NCBI GenBank assembly: GCA_904420525.1
Contig: CAJFVT010000056.1
Coordinates: 1-43,154, forward strand
Direction of reading: 5' to 3'
Source: an uncultured Clostridia bacterium
GTDB lineage: Bacteria > Bacillota > Clostridia > UBA1381
DNA: 43,154 nucleotides
Below the pieces are notes generated by a model. That model ran no database searches. It was not told the DNA's origin and saw only the letters and a list, made by a program, of their open reading frames with translations. Shown piece by piece: positions 32,320-42,069 of this stretch. Numbering within the stretch: the stretch's first letter is position 1; each line of letters opens with the position of its first letter. The position numbers and the translations under genes are program-made.

Positions 32320-33775
32320 CGGATTGGTGATAACAACGCTTGCATCTTCGGCGCTGATACTTTTGATACTTGCGCTTTCGCCGCTGATCGACAGATTTCT
32401 GAGCAGCCGTGTAAAATATGCGATCTGGCTGGTGATAGCGGTAAGGATGCTTTTTCCGTATATCCCCGCAGAGTCTGCGGCACAGGTCAATATACCGCTG
32501 CCGGAGGAGATGTACGTTATAGCGGACAGCGGCGGGATAAGCCTTGGCACCGCGGAGGAAAGCGCTGCGGCTGAGGGGATATCCGCGGGCGTTTCCGATA
32601 TAGTTCTTGCGGTTTGGATGATCGGAGCGGTATCGTTTTTTACTGTAAATCTGCTGCGGTATCTTATGTTCAGGCGCGGCTTGAAGCCGTATATGATACC
32701 GGTTGAAAAGGAGCTCGGTGTGATCGACAACAGCAAGCGGTTCAGGCGGCTCAGGCTGTACCGCTGTGAAAAGGTGTCAACGCCTATGCTCATGGGTCTT
32801 ATAAAGCCTACGGTACTGATACCTGATATTGATTACAGTGAGGATGAGCTGAAAATGGTGATAGAGCATGAGGCGGAGCATTTCAGGCGAAGGGATATAT
32901 TGTATAAATTTATACTGGCGGCTGTTAATGCGATGTACTTTTTTGATCCTCTCGTATATCTGATGGTGCGTGACGCGAACGATAATATAGAATATGTGTG
33001 CGATGAAAACATATGTGTTGACCGCGGAGAGGACTATAGGACAAGGTATTCGCTCATGCTTCTTAATGCTATGCGCGGAAAACGTCCGGGAATGCTCATA
33101 ACGGGACTTTCGTCCGCGGGAAGGGCGCAGAAAAGGCGGTTCAGGAACATAAAGCTTATCGACAGAAAAAAGAGCGCGGAAGCGGTCGGTGCAGGATGGA
33201 TCATAACCATACTGCTGGCGTTCGCGGTAAGCTTCACTTTTGCATTTACAGGAGAGAGAATATCAACGAATGAAGCGGTTATAGGCGGAGCTGACGGCCC
33301 TTCGGACATAAGGGTCTCAACAGAGGCGGACGTTTCCGACGCCAGGATATACATTGCGGTCGCCGACGCCGTGATGGGATATAACCGTGACCTGTACACC
33401 GGAGGAGAGTGTGGAGCGGAAGGACATATAATATTGGGAACGGAGGACACGAAGGACGGATTTATTGTGTATGCTCTCACCTCATACGGCTCATACGGCT
33501 TTGAGGGCGATAAATTTGTGAGAGTATCCGGAAGCGGGTGTGTTCCGGCAGTCATTGCCTTGAAGCCGGCGGAGGAAAACCGTTTTGATGTCGATCATGT
33601 AAGGTTCCCGGAGAATGGGGAGGTCTACAGCAGCGCGGTAATGGAGCTGCTGCCGCAGGAATATTGGGATACAGCTCTGGGCGCGGATTTTTATGAAGCT
33701 CTTGTGCTTATGGAGCGTCAGTATGCGGAGTCATATCTGGAAAGAACGGGACGCGGCGATATAGAGATAGGATAA
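32312..33775 (+). CDS. BlaR1/MecR1-like M56 membrane metallopeptidase without a penicillin-sensor domain
   Basis: Membrane sensor-protease, 487 aa. About four helices (near 5-30, 35-55, 95-120 and 295-315) surround an M56 zinc protease loop with HEAEH (His186, Glu187, His190) and YVCDENICVD (third ligand side). CEKVSTPMLMGLIKPTVLIP precedes it, as in BlaR1. In BlaR1 the outer C-terminal domain is a penicillin-binding fold. Here it is only about 170 residues, has no SxxK-type motif, and begins with AVIGGADGPSDI, a GGADGPT-like motif otherwise known from sodium-pumping decarboxylase beta subunits and clostridial surface proteins. So the signal is probably not a beta-lactam (inference). Pairs with the upstream repressor (8-base overlap). 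Confidence 0.88.
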   Translation: MLNGLVITTLASSALILLILALSPLIDRFLSSRVKYAIWLVIAVRMLFPYIPAESAAQVNIPLPEEMYVIADSGGISLGTAEESAAAEGISAGVSDIVLAVWMIGAVSFFTVNLLRYLMFRRGLKPYMIPVEKELGVIDNSKRFRRLRLYRCEKVSTPMLMGLIKPTVLIPDIDYSEDELKMVIEHEAEHFRRRDILYKFILAAVNAMYFFDPLVYLMVRDANDNIEYVCDENICVDRGEDYRTRYSLMLLNAMRGKRPGMLITGLSSAGRAQKRRFRNIKLIDRKKSAEAVGAGWIITILLAFAVSFTFAFTGERISTNEAVIGGADGPSDIRVSTEADVSDARIYIAVADAVMGYNRDLYTGGECGAEGHIILGTEDTKDGFIVYALTSYGSYGFEGDKFVRVSGSGCVPAVIALKPAEENRFDVDHVRFPENGEVYSSAVMELLPQEYWDTALGADFYEALVLMERQYAESYLERTGRGDIEIG

Positions 33776-33792
33776 GTGATACATTTAATATG

Positions 33793-33841
33793 AAGAAAGT
33801 CAGTACAAACGGGTATTTGTTTGACCGGCTTTCTTTTTTGT
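33793..33841 (+). terminator. intrinsic terminator after the M56 gene
   Basis: AAGAAAG (33793-33799) pairs with CTTTCTT (33830-33836), inner CAAA/TTTG pairs support the stem, and a T-rich tail follows. Confidence 0.7.
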
Positions 33842-33904
33842 TTACTGGAAATCAATGATCTGTCCGAAAGATAGGTCATAAAAATTCAAAGAATAAATGT
33901 TTGA

Positions 33905-33933
33905 TTGACATAAATAGCGGAATTTGATATAAT
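33905..33933 (+). promoter_or_regulatory. consensus promoter of the exonuclease-addBA operon
   Basis: TTGACA (33905-33910), 17 bp, TATAAT (33928-33933), with TGA directly before the -10 (extended -10). The same arrangement as the promoter at 4592. No LexA-type box was recognised. Confidence 0.85.
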
Positions 33934-34002
33934 TATTAAGTAGAGGGCGTTCGTATTTAGAGCAGACAGCCTCGTTATTGACAGGGAAGGGTGTGACCGC
34001 GT

Positions 34003-34920
34003 ATGAACTATGTTGTGCTTGATATGGAGTGGAACGATACACTGCCGAAGTCAAAAAACGACAGGGGCCTTATATTGAACCACGAGATAATACAGATGGG
34101 AGCGGCCAAGATGGATTCAAGGCTTGAGATAATCGACACATTCAAAGCAAACATAAAGCCGAGGATATATGAAAAAATAAGAGATGACGTTACGGAGCTT
34201 ACCGGGATAACTACGGAAATGCTCAGTGAAGGACGCAGAGTGCATGAGGTAATGGAGGAATTCAGGGAATGGTGCGGGGATGATTACATATTTCTGACAT
34301 GGGGCTCTGAGGATATCCCTGTGCTCAGGAACAATCTTGATTATTTCGGCATAGACAGCAGCTGGCTGGCGTTTTACTTTAACGCGCAGGCACTGTTCAA
34401 TATGCAGACAGAAAATAAGGGGCGTGCGTACAGTCTTGAATATGCTATGGAATTCTGCGGCATCAACGAGGACTGCAAAATGCATGACGCTCTGAATGAC
34501 GCGGTCTGCACCGCCAAGGTGTGCGCTAAATTTGATATAGAGGACGGGATAGTAAGGTGCGATGAATACAGCGGCACAGAATTCGGGAGGATAGATGTGC
34601 CGATGAATATGCGCCGTGAGATAAGCTTCGGCTTCAGATCTATGCGTGATGCGGTAGAAAGCGGCTTTGCCGCGCCGGTCTGTCCGGAGTGCGGGACGGA
34701 GATAGAGGATGTGATCTGGTACCGTGTCAGCGGTGAAAAGGTGATCGCCGACGGCTATTGTCCTAAGCATAACGACTATGCCGTGGTCATAACACATAAG
34801 AAGCTGTCGGATAAAAATTCGGAAACGACAAAAAGCACGTATACGATAGACAGGATAAACGAGGCGTACTTTGACTTTGTCGAAGGACGCGCCGAGGAGA
34901 TAAGCAGAGAGGAACTATAG
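34003..34920 (+). CDS. DEDDh 3'-5' exonuclease with C-terminal zinc-ribbon-like segment
   Basis: Nuclease of the RNase T/DnaQ superfamily, 305 aa. DEDDh motifs: Asp7 and Glu9 in LDMEW (ExoI), WGSEDIPVLRNNL near 105 (ExoII), and HDALNDAVCTAKV near 165 (ExoIII, His and Asp). It resembles KapD/ERI-1-type exonucleases by MGAAKMD and ELTGIT. After the nuclease core, residues about 210-260 contain CPECG and CPKH pairs, a likely zinc site absent from simple family members. It is 36 bases upstream of addB and shares its promoter, which suggests DNA repair or end processing. An RNA substrate, as in KapD or ERI-1 relatives, is also possible. Confidence 0.88.
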   Translation: MNYVVLDMEWNDTLPKSKNDRGLILNHEIIQMGAAKMDSRLEIIDTFKANIKPRIYEKIRDDVTELTGITTEMLSEGRRVHEVMEEFREWCGDDYIFLTWGSEDIPVLRNNLDYFGIDSSWLAFYFNAQALFNMQTENKGRAYSLEYAMEFCGINEDCKMHDALNDAVCTAKVCAKFDIEDGIVRCDEYSGTEFGRIDVPMNMRREISFGFRSMRDAVESGFAAPVCPECGTEIEDVIWYRVSGEKVIADGYCPKHNDYAVVITHKKLSDKNSETTKSTYTIDRINEAYFDFVEGRAEEISREEL

Positions 34921-34956
34921 CGGAGGGCGTATGCCCGGAGGTCACGGAGGTATGAT

Positions 34957-37900
34957 ATGCCGGTAGAGATAATAACCGGTCAGATAGGATCGGGAAAAAC
35001 GGAGTATTGCATAAACGGGATAAGGGAGCTGCATAAGGCGGAGCCGCAGGCGCGGTGTGTGATGCTGGTTCCGTCACACTATTCCCATGAAACCGAAAAG
35101 CTGCTGATAGACGAGTTCGGAGGAACAGGGCTGAATAATATTGAGGTAACATCCTTCGAAAAGCTGGCTCGTACACTTATGAGCGGTACCGAGCGGTATT
35201 TGGCAGCGCCGGGCAAGCAGGCGCTCATCTGCCGCGCTGTGGATATGTGTCTTGACGAGCTTGAAAAACGCCACGGAGAATTTGACAGCAGACTTATAGC
35301 AGCTGTCAGGAAGCCTGGATTTTTGGATATCGCGTCATCGCTGGTAAGCGAGCTAAGGCGGTATATGATCCCGGCAGAGGAGCTAAGGGCTAATGCTGAG
35401 AATATCGAGAACGGCATCCTCAGGCAGAAGCTGGAGATAACGGTGCTTATAGCTGAAAGCTATGATAAGCTTATGAGCGGCACGGATTATGCTGACAGCG
35501 ATGAGGATCTGCTGCGTGTCGCGGACTCTGTGGGAGAGCTTTATGACCGGAACACGCATATATGGATAGATAAATTTGATGAATTTTTGCCGCAGCAGGC
35601 GGAGGTAGTGCGCTCGCTCATAGATCTTGGACTTGATATAAGGATCACCTTTAATGTCTGTCCCAATTATGAGGATACGTATTACGGGACGGTATCTGCG
35701 ATAGAAAAGCTGAGGGAGTATGCGCCGGAAACTCGGCTGACACATCTTGAAGGCGGCATGCGGCATCTTTCAGCGCGCCCCGATCTGCGGTTTTTGTTCA
35801 CAACATGGTTTGACCGTGATGTGTACACGGGCAGGGTAGAAAATGCCGAGGTGTTTGAGGCAAGGGATACGTACTCGGAGATAGAGCATATAGCCTGCCG
35901 GATACTCGATCTTGCGCGCGAGGACAAATACAGGTTTCGGGATATGGCGGTCATATGCGGCGACCGTGACGGCTGCGCACATATAATAAAGGCGGTATTT
36001 GATGAATACGGCATACCATACTATTCGGATGAAACGGTATCTATCGCGGATCATCCTATAGCGATGCAGATACTGTCGCTGTTCGATATAATAGAGCATG
36101 ACTGGGACTATGCGTCCATGTTTGAATACCTGCGCGCTGGCTTCGTATACACGGGGGAAAATATCGGAGGACGGCTGCGATACAGGCGTATACCGGACAG
36201 CGATATAGACGCGCTTGAAAATTATGTTCTGAAATATGGCATCAGAGGCAGGAACAGATGGAGCAGACCGTGGAATAAAGGGCATAGGAATGTAATAGAA
36301 GAAGCGTTCGGTCAGGGTACTGATGAGGTGCAGAGCGCGGACGAGCAGGCCGAGAAGCTGAGAAAGCTGGTGGCCGAGCCTATACTCGGCTACTGCGAGG
36401 CGGTCAAGGAGTCGAAGACTGTAAGCGATCACTGCCGCGCGCTTTACAGCTTTATAGAAAGCATAGACCTGTACGGCGGACTGAAGGCGGAGCTTTTGGG
36501 CATGGCGGTAAATATGGCTACGGCTGACGCGCAGCGGTTCGGACAGATATGGAATCTTGTTCTTGACGTGCTGGATCAGCTCAACACGGCTCTGGGAGAA
36601 ACAGAAACGGACCGGAGCGGATTTTTCGGATATATGCGCGCGGCTATGACAAAGTGCGAGATACGCACCATACCATCCGGCGTGGACAGGGTGTTCATAG
36701 GCTCAGTGGAAAAGAACCAGTCCTCGAATGTAAAGGTGCTGTTTATGGCCGGTGCTGTTACAGGCACGTTCCCGTCGGAGAGCGGGATAGAGGGGTTCCT
36801 GTCGAATTCGGACAGGGAGTATCTTGACAGCGTAAATATAAAGCTTGCTCCTACGACTGTGAAAAAGGCGGAGAAGCAGTATCATCAGGTATATAAGGCG
36901 CTGAGCGCCGTAACGGACAGGCTGTGCGTAAGCTATACCGTGCAGACACCGGAGGGGAGATCATGCAGGGCGTCGCAGACAGTGCTTGACATATGCGCGA
37001 AGCTGAAAGAGATAAAGCGTTATACGGATTCGGAGCTTAAAGCGGAGGAGGATCACAGGCTGTATATCTCAACGCCTAAGGCCACGCTTCATAAGCTGCT
37101 GATCCATTCAAAGGCGCATCCTCTGTGGAAGCACGTAAGCGACTGGTTTTATGAGCATGGCGAGTGGCGCGGGAGGATGTTCGCGGTGAGCCGTACAAAA
37201 AAGAGCTTTGCAAACAGAGAGATAAGCCTGTCTCCGAAGCTGGCCGGGCAGATGTATAAGGGACAGATAATGTACAGCCCGACACGTCTGAATTCATATG
37301 CGCAGTGTCCGTTCAAATATTTCATGGAATACGGGCTGAGGGCAAAGCCGCGCGAGGAATGGGAGCTGAGCGCGGCGGACACCGGAACGTACGCGCATGA
37401 GCTGATACGCAGGCTGTTCGAGCAGGTGGAGTCCGATCCGCAGCTTGACTGGGACAGCGTGACCGATGAACAGTGCGCGGCTATAATAGATCTGGCGGTA
37501 GCGGAGAGCAATGAGAGGATACTCGGTTCCGGCATGACCGACCGCGAACAGACCGCAAGTGTGCTGCGGCGCACCGGCGCGGCGGCTAAGGAGGCGGCGA
37601 AGGCTGTGCGCAGAAGCATCGCCGCGGGCTCATTCAAAACGGAGTCATATGAAATGAGCTTTGAAACGGCGCTTTCAGAAACGGCCGGGATAAAGGGCAC
37701 TATAGACAGGCTTGACGTTTGCCGTCATGACGGACGCACCGAATATAGGATAATCGACTATAAAACGGGGAAAAAGGATTTCAAGCTTACTGAGATATAC
37801 AACGGGCTTTCCATGCAGCCTGTGATATATGCGGTAGCGGTATGTATGCTGAATGAGGGCGCGGAGATCTCCGGTACTTATTACAGTATCGTCCGCAACG

Positions 37901-38352
37901 ATTTTGCCGTTTTGACTACGAGCAACGGAGCTGCACAGATAGAAAAGAAGCTGAAGGAGAACACGCGGATAAGCGGCGCTACCTTCGTAGATGTGGACAA
38001 GGACGGAAATATAGACGAGGCATCGCTCGAAAGGATCGAAGCGGCGGAGAATAGGGAAGGGATATTCTTCAAGCCCGGCAAGGGCGGAGCTGTGTCGATA
38101 GGCGGCAATCTGAGAAGCATGGCGGCGGGACGCAGGCTGATGGATATCACAAAGGAAAAAATAATAGAGACCGATAGACGTATACGCGGCGGTGATATAG
38201 CGATATCTCCGGCAGTGACCGGTTATAACAGCACCGCATGCGGCTACTGCGAGTATGCGGCGGCATGCAGGTTTGACGATCCGCTGAAATGCGGCCGTGA
38301 TGTGACAGGGAATGACGATGACATATGGAAAATTCTTGAGGAGGATGAGTGA
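34957..38352 (+). CDS. addB: ATP-dependent helicase/nuclease subunit B (AddB)
   Basis: Partner of AddA in double-strand break resection and Chi recognition. 1131 aa, normal. Residues 6-16 carry the Walker A GQIGSGKTE (Lys14); the middle is the UvrD-like inactive helicase scaffold. The C-terminal RecB-family nuclease has GTIDRLDV, YRIIDYKTGKKDF and GLSMQPVIYAV. The iron-sulfur staple is complete: Cys784 in AQCPFKYF and Cys1095, Cys1098, Cys1104 in CGYCEYAAAC. The ribosome site ACGGAGG is seven to eight bases before the ATG. The stop overlaps the addA ATG by one base (TGATG). Chi sequence cannot be inferred. Confidence 0.97.
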   Translation: MPVEIITGQIGSGKTEYCINGIRELHKAEPQARCVMLVPSHYSHETEKLLIDEFGGTGLNNIEVTSFEKLARTLMSGTERYLAAPGKQALICRAVDMCLDELEKRHGEFDSRLIAAVRKPGFLDIASSLVSELRRYMIPAEELRANAENIENGILRQKLEITVLIAESYDKLMSGTDYADSDEDLLRVADSVGELYDRNTHIWIDKFDEFLPQQAEVVRSLIDLGLDIRITFNVCPNYEDTYYGTVSAIEKLREYAPETRLTHLEGGMRHLSARPDLRFLFTTWFDRDVYTGRVENAEVFEARDTYSEIEHIACRILDLAREDKYRFRDMAVICGDRDGCAHIIKAVFDEYGIPYYSDETVSIADHPIAMQILSLFDIIEHDWDYASMFEYLRAGFVYTGENIGGRLRYRRIPDSDIDALENYVLKYGIRGRNRWSRPWNKGHRNVIEEAFGQGTDEVQSADEQAEKLRKLVAEPILGYCEAVKESKTVSDHCRALYSFIESIDLYGGLKAELLGMAVNMATADAQRFGQIWNLVLDVLDQLNTALGETETDRSGFFGYMRAAMTKCEIRTIPSGVDRVFIGSVEKNQSSNVKVLFMAGAVTGTFPSESGIEGFLSNSDREYLDSVNIKLAPTTVKKAEKQYHQVYKALSAVTDRLCVSYTVQTPEGRSCRASQTVLDICAKLKEIKRYTDSELKAEEDHRLYISTPKATLHKLLIHSKAHPLWKHVSDWFYEHGEWRGRMFAVSRTKKSFANREISLSPKLAGQMYKGQIMYSPTRLNSYAQCPFKYFMEYGLRAKPREEWELSAADTGTYAHELIRRLFEQVESDPQLDWDSVTDEQCAAIIDLAVAESNERILGSGMTDREQTASVLRRTGAAAKEAAKAVRRSIAAGSFKTESYEMSFETALSETAGIKGTIDRLDVCRHDGRTEYRIIDYKTGKKDFKLTEIYNGLSMQPVIYAVAVCMLNEGAEISGTYYSIVRNDFAVLTTSNGAAQIEKKLKENTRISGATFVDVDKDGNIDEASLERIEAAENREGIFFKPGKGGAVSIGGNLRSMAAGRRLMDITKEKIIETDRRIRGGDIAISPAVTGYNSTACGYCEYAAACRFDDPLKCGRDVTGNDDDIWKILEEDE

Positions 38353-41300
38353 TGGGCTGGACCGGCGAGCAGCTTAAGGCGATAAATGATGATACAGGCA
38401 GCGGGAATATACTCGTTTCCGCGGCGGCGGGATCCGGAAAGACGGCGGTGCTGGTAGAGCGTGTTCTGAGGAAGATACTCACAGGCGCGGCCTCGGTGGA
38501 CAGGCTCCTTGTTGTCACCTTTACGGAGGCGGCGGCGGCCGAGATGCGCGAGAAGATAATAAAGCGGCTCATAAAGGAGCTGAACAATACGGAGCGGAGC
38601 GCTGCGGAGCTGCGTATGCTCAGGGATCAGGTACACCTTGCGGAATCGGCAGATATAATGACGATAGACGCGTTCTGCAGCAGGGTGGTGCGGAACAATT
38701 TCCACGTGCTCGGAACGGATCCGAACGCGTCCATAGCTGATCAGGCAATGGCGGATATGCTGCGTGCCGAGGCGGTGAACAACGTGTTTTCAAGACTTTA
38801 CCGCACTGAGGACACGGATGAGAGATCACGGTTTTCACGGCTGATCGAGGCATATGCGTCCGACAGGAATGACGATGGGCTTATCGAGCTCATATATGCG
38901 GTGTATAATTTCATATCCTCGTTTGCCGAGCCGGAGGCTTGGCTGGAGGAGGCGGCGGAGGTTTACCGGCGTCCGGTAAAGGAGCTTCCGTATGTGCGGT
39001 ATATGATGGATGTTTCGCTGCGCGCTGCGGAGAGCTGTGCTGCGGCGGTGCGGGAATTTACGGACGAAGCCCCGTCAGAGACGGCGGCGGAGTTTGCCGA
39101 AGCTTTAGCGGAGGCGGCAGCGGCATTTCTGGACGCCGGTACATGGGATGAGATATATGAAACATATATTGAAAGGATCAAAAAGAGCCGGAAAAAGAAC
39201 GCGCCTGTTCCGGTCACTGAAACGGAACCGGATGAGAGCATACCCTTACCGGAACGGGAAAGGCTAATATATATCCGTGACACGTTCAAGGCGGGTATCA
39301 TGCAGGGAGTGACTGTTCCGTTTGCAAAGATAGAGGAGCAGTGCGACTGTGAAAGACTCGCCGCAGAGGCGGAGGACATAGTATGGATAGTGAAGGAGTT
39401 CATGAAGGAGTTCCGGCGCATAAAGGACTCGCGTTCACTTTGCGAGTTCAGCGATATAGAGCATCTTGCATACGAGCTGTTCAGCTGCCATGAGGATATA
39501 CGAGCTCAGTACATGGATAAATATGACGAGATACTGATAGATGAGTATCAGGATACGAATGGGCTGCAGGATTCGATCTTCCGGCTGATCTCGAAGAATA
39601 ATATATTTATGGTCGGGGATCTGAAGCAGAGCATATACAGGTTCAGGGGCGGAGATCCGTATATTTTCAAGAGCAAAAGCGAGCAGTATGAGGACAGCAT
39701 TACGGAGGATATAAAAATAACGCTTTCTCAGAATTTCCGGAGCCGTATGGAGATACTGGACAGTGTGAATGATATATTCGGCTGTATCATGTCTGATAAG
39801 GCAGGTGATGTTGATTACAGAGGCAGCGAGAGGATAGTCCGCGAAAAAGAGCGCGATTATTATCCGGAGGAAGGCTCAGGTGCGGTCTCAGAGCTGCATT
39901 GCATATTGGTCGAGCCGTCATCGGGCGCGGACAAGGGCGAGGAGGAGATCAGGCTTACCGCTGAAAAAATAAGCGGCCTGTTAAAGTCCGGAATGTTCGT
40001 GTATGATAAGGACACCGGCGAATGCCGTCCGATACGGAAAAAGGATATAGTCATACTGGAAAATTCGGTGAAGAAAAATGGCGAGACTATAGTCAAAAAG
40101 CTCGGTGAATACGGGATAGACGCGTATGTTGAAAATGAGATGTTTTTTGACAGGCGCGAAATAAAGATAATGCTTGCGCTCCTGTCGGTGATAAATAATT
40201 TTAAACAGGATATCCCGCTTATAAGCGTGATGCGCTCTCCTATCGGCGGGTTCACGGATGACGAGCTTGCAAGGATAAGGCTGGCGTACCGCAGCGGCGC
40301 GTTCTCGGACGCGCTGGAGTCGTATGCGGCGCGCGGAGGAGCGTATCTTATACGGGGAAGGTATTCGTACCGCTCAGGAGCGCTCGTTTCCGTCAGGACG
40401 GGCCGGAGCAGGAGGCTGCGCGGAAAATGCCGCGCGTTCTGTGCCGATATACGCAGATGGCGCTCATATGTACGCAGTAAGTCGGTGGCGTCGCTGATCT
40501 GGGCGGTGTATGAGGAAACGTATTTTTATGATATGATGGGCGCGATAGAGCAGGGCGAGGAAGCGCAGCTGAATTTAAGGCTGCTGTATGAGCGTGCAAA
40601 GCAGTATGAAAGCGCCGGATTCAAGGGACTGTTCAACTTTATAAAGTATATAGGCAGCCTTGAAGACCGGGATAAGGATATAGCCGGCGCTGCGCCGGTA
40701 GGTGAAAATCATGATGTTGTGCGAGTTATGACGATCCATAAGAGCAAGGGTCTGGAATTCCCGGTCGTTTTCCTGATAGGCGCGGGCAAGCAGTTCCCTG
40801 CGAGACGGGATTCCGGCGTTATAGCTATGCATAAGGATCTCATGCTTGGTCTGCCTTATATATATTATGATGCTCATTATATGAAAAGCAATATAATAAA
40901 AGATCTCATAAAGGAAGTAAACAAGCGGGAGCTGGCGTCGGAGCGTATGCGGCTCTTGTATGTAGCGCTGACGCGTGCAAGGGAGCGCTTGTTTGTGATA
41001 GTAAGTGAGAATGTAAAAGACGGTGTAACGGAGCAGGAGAAAAAGGCGTTATGGGAAGGTCAGCTGTTCGGAGGCAAAATGCTTCCCTCGGAGGCGCTCT
41101 CGGCAAAGGGCTTTTTCAGCTGGATCTGCCCGGCGGCGTACATCAGCAAAAGAACGTGGCGCGTGGAATTCCATACTCCGCATTCTGTGCGGGAGGAGGC
41201 TCCGGAACAGGAGGAAGAAACGTATGAGGAAAGCGGGGAGCTTAAAAGGGCCGTATATGAAATACTCGATTATTCGTATCCATATCCGGAAAGCAGCGGT

Positions 41301-41981
41301 GTTCCCTCTCGGACTTCCGTAACGCAGCTGAAGGAAATGGAGATAGAGCGCGGCGATATATATGAGCCAAACAGCCGCAGGGAGTCCGGAAGCGGCGATA
41401 TCGCGGAGCTTATGTTTTCGCCGCTCCATGCCAAGCCTGCGTTCATGAGGGAAAAGGGCGACAAGCCTGCGAATGAGATAGGAACGCTGTATCATCTTAT
41501 CATGTCAGAGCTGGATATGGAGCTTGTGCGCAGAGAGGGCGCGGACTGTGTGGAAGCTGAGCTTGAACGGCTGACGGAAAGCGGCAGGATAAGCAGTGAG
41601 GATCTGAGGTATATAGAGACGGAAAAAATAAAGCGGTTCATTGAAAGCGGATTGTGCAGGCGTATGCTGGCATCAGATGAGCTGAGACGTGAAGCTCCGT
41701 TCCAAATAAACATACCTGTATCGGAATATGACCCGTCCATAACAGACAGCAGCGGCGACACCGTTATCCTTCAGGGTATAATCGACTGCTTCTTTATGGA
41801 GAACGGCGGATATGTGCTTGTCGATTATAAAACGGATAAGATAGGCAAGGGCGGAGCGGAGCAGATCCGCCGCCGTTATGAAAAGCAGCTGGAGCTGTAT
41901 GAAAGGGCGATAGAAAGCCTCACCGGAAAAAAAGTAAAGGAAAAGCTGCTGTATCTTTTCGACAGCGGAGAAACGGTGTGA
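38352..41981 (+). CDS. addA: ATP-dependent helicase/nuclease subunit A (AddA)
   Basis: UvrD-type helicase plus nuclease, 1209 aa from ATG 38352 (GAGGAGG before it; the GTG at 38349 is an alternative). Motif I AAAGSGKTAVL (Lys30), motif Ia FTEAAAAEM, motif II LIDEYQDTNGLQ (Asp397, Glu398), motif III VGDLKQSIYRFRGGDP, motif V TIHKSKGLEFPVVF, motif VI LLYVALTRARERL, and the C-terminal nuclease VLVDYKTDK (Asp1158) are all present. Codons for the stretch 40340-40420 read as an Arg-rich segment that does not look like AddA. The frame one base off reads DGPEQEAARK and rejoins the normal frame at KCRAF, so two compensating frameshifts at a G4 and an A4 run are possible. Translationally coupled to addB. 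Confidence 0.96.
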   Translation: MGWTGEQLKAINDDTGSGNILVSAAAGSGKTAVLVERVLRKILTGAASVDRLLVVTFTEAAAAEMREKIIKRLIKELNNTERSAAELRMLRDQVHLAESADIMTIDAFCSRVVRNNFHVLGTDPNASIADQAMADMLRAEAVNNVFSRLYRTEDTDERSRFSRLIEAYASDRNDDGLIELIYAVYNFISSFAEPEAWLEEAAEVYRRPVKELPYVRYMMDVSLRAAESCAAAVREFTDEAPSETAAEFAEALAEAAAAFLDAGTWDEIYETYIERIKKSRKKNAPVPVTETEPDESIPLPERERLIYIRDTFKAGIMQGVTVPFAKIEEQCDCERLAAEAEDIVWIVKEFMKEFRRIKDSRSLCEFSDIEHLAYELFSCHEDIRAQYMDKYDEILIDEYQDTNGLQDSIFRLISKNNIFMVGDLKQSIYRFRGGDPYIFKSKSEQYEDSITEDIKITLSQNFRSRMEILDSVNDIFGCIMSDKAGDVDYRGSERIVREKERDYYPEEGSGAVSELHCILVEPSSGADKGEEEIRLTAEKISGLLKSGMFVYDKDTGECRPIRKKDIVILENSVKKNGETIVKKLGEYGIDAYVENEMFFDRREIKIMLALLSVINNFKQDIPLISVMRSPIGGFTDDELARIRLAYRSGAFSDALESYAARGGAYLIRGRYSYRSGALVSVRTGRSRRLRGKCRAFCADIRRWRSYVRSKSVASLIWAVYEETYFYDMMGAIEQGEEAQLNLRLLYERAKQYESAGFKGLFNFIKYIGSLEDRDKDIAGAAPVGENHDVVRVMTIHKSKGLEFPVVFLIGAGKQFPARRDSGVIAMHKDLMLGLPYIYYDAHYMKSNIIKDLIKEVNKRELASERMRLLYVALTRARERLFVIVSENVKDGVTEQEKKALWEGQLFGGKMLPSEALSAKGFFSWICPAAYISKRTWRVEFHTPHSVREEAPEQEEETYEESGELKRAVYEILDYSYPYPESSGVPSRTSVTQLKEMEIERGDIYEPNSRRESGSGDIAELMFSPLHAKPAFMREKGDKPANEIGTLYHLIMSELDMELVRREGADCVEAELERLTESGRISSEDLRYIETEKIKRFIESGLCRRMLASDELRREAPFQINIPVSEYDPSITDSSGDTVILQGIIDCFFMENGGYVLVDYKTDKIGKGGAEQIRRRYEKQLELYERAIESLTGKKVKEKLLYLFDSGETV

Positions 41982-42016
41982 TCACCAGAAAAGCATAATA
42001 AAATCATGACAATGTA

Positions 42017-42045
42017 TTGACAATAGACGTATAATATTATATAAT
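42017..42045 (+). promoter_or_regulatory. consensus promoter of the toxin-antitoxin operon
   Basis: TTGACA (42017-42022), 17 bp, TATAAT (42040-42045), in a very AT-rich stretch 24 bases before the antitoxin start. Confidence 0.85.
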
Positions 42046-42069
42046 ATAACAGAAGGGAGCGAACTGTTA
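42034..42069 (+). promoter_or_regulatory. palindromes at the toxin-antitoxin promoter, probable operators
   Basis: ATATTATATAATAT (42034-42047) is a perfect palindrome over the -10 box. TAACAG (42047-42052) and CTGTTA (42064-42069) form a second dyad with the ribosome site GGGAG in its loop and the start codon at its edge. DinJ/RelB antitoxins usually autorepress through such dyads. Confidence 0.5.

Noticed and set aside
32312-33775. True beta-lactam resistance operon (blaR1-blaI-blaZ)
   Set aside because: No beta-lactamase or PBP2a-like gene nearby and the sensor lacks a penicillin-binding domain.
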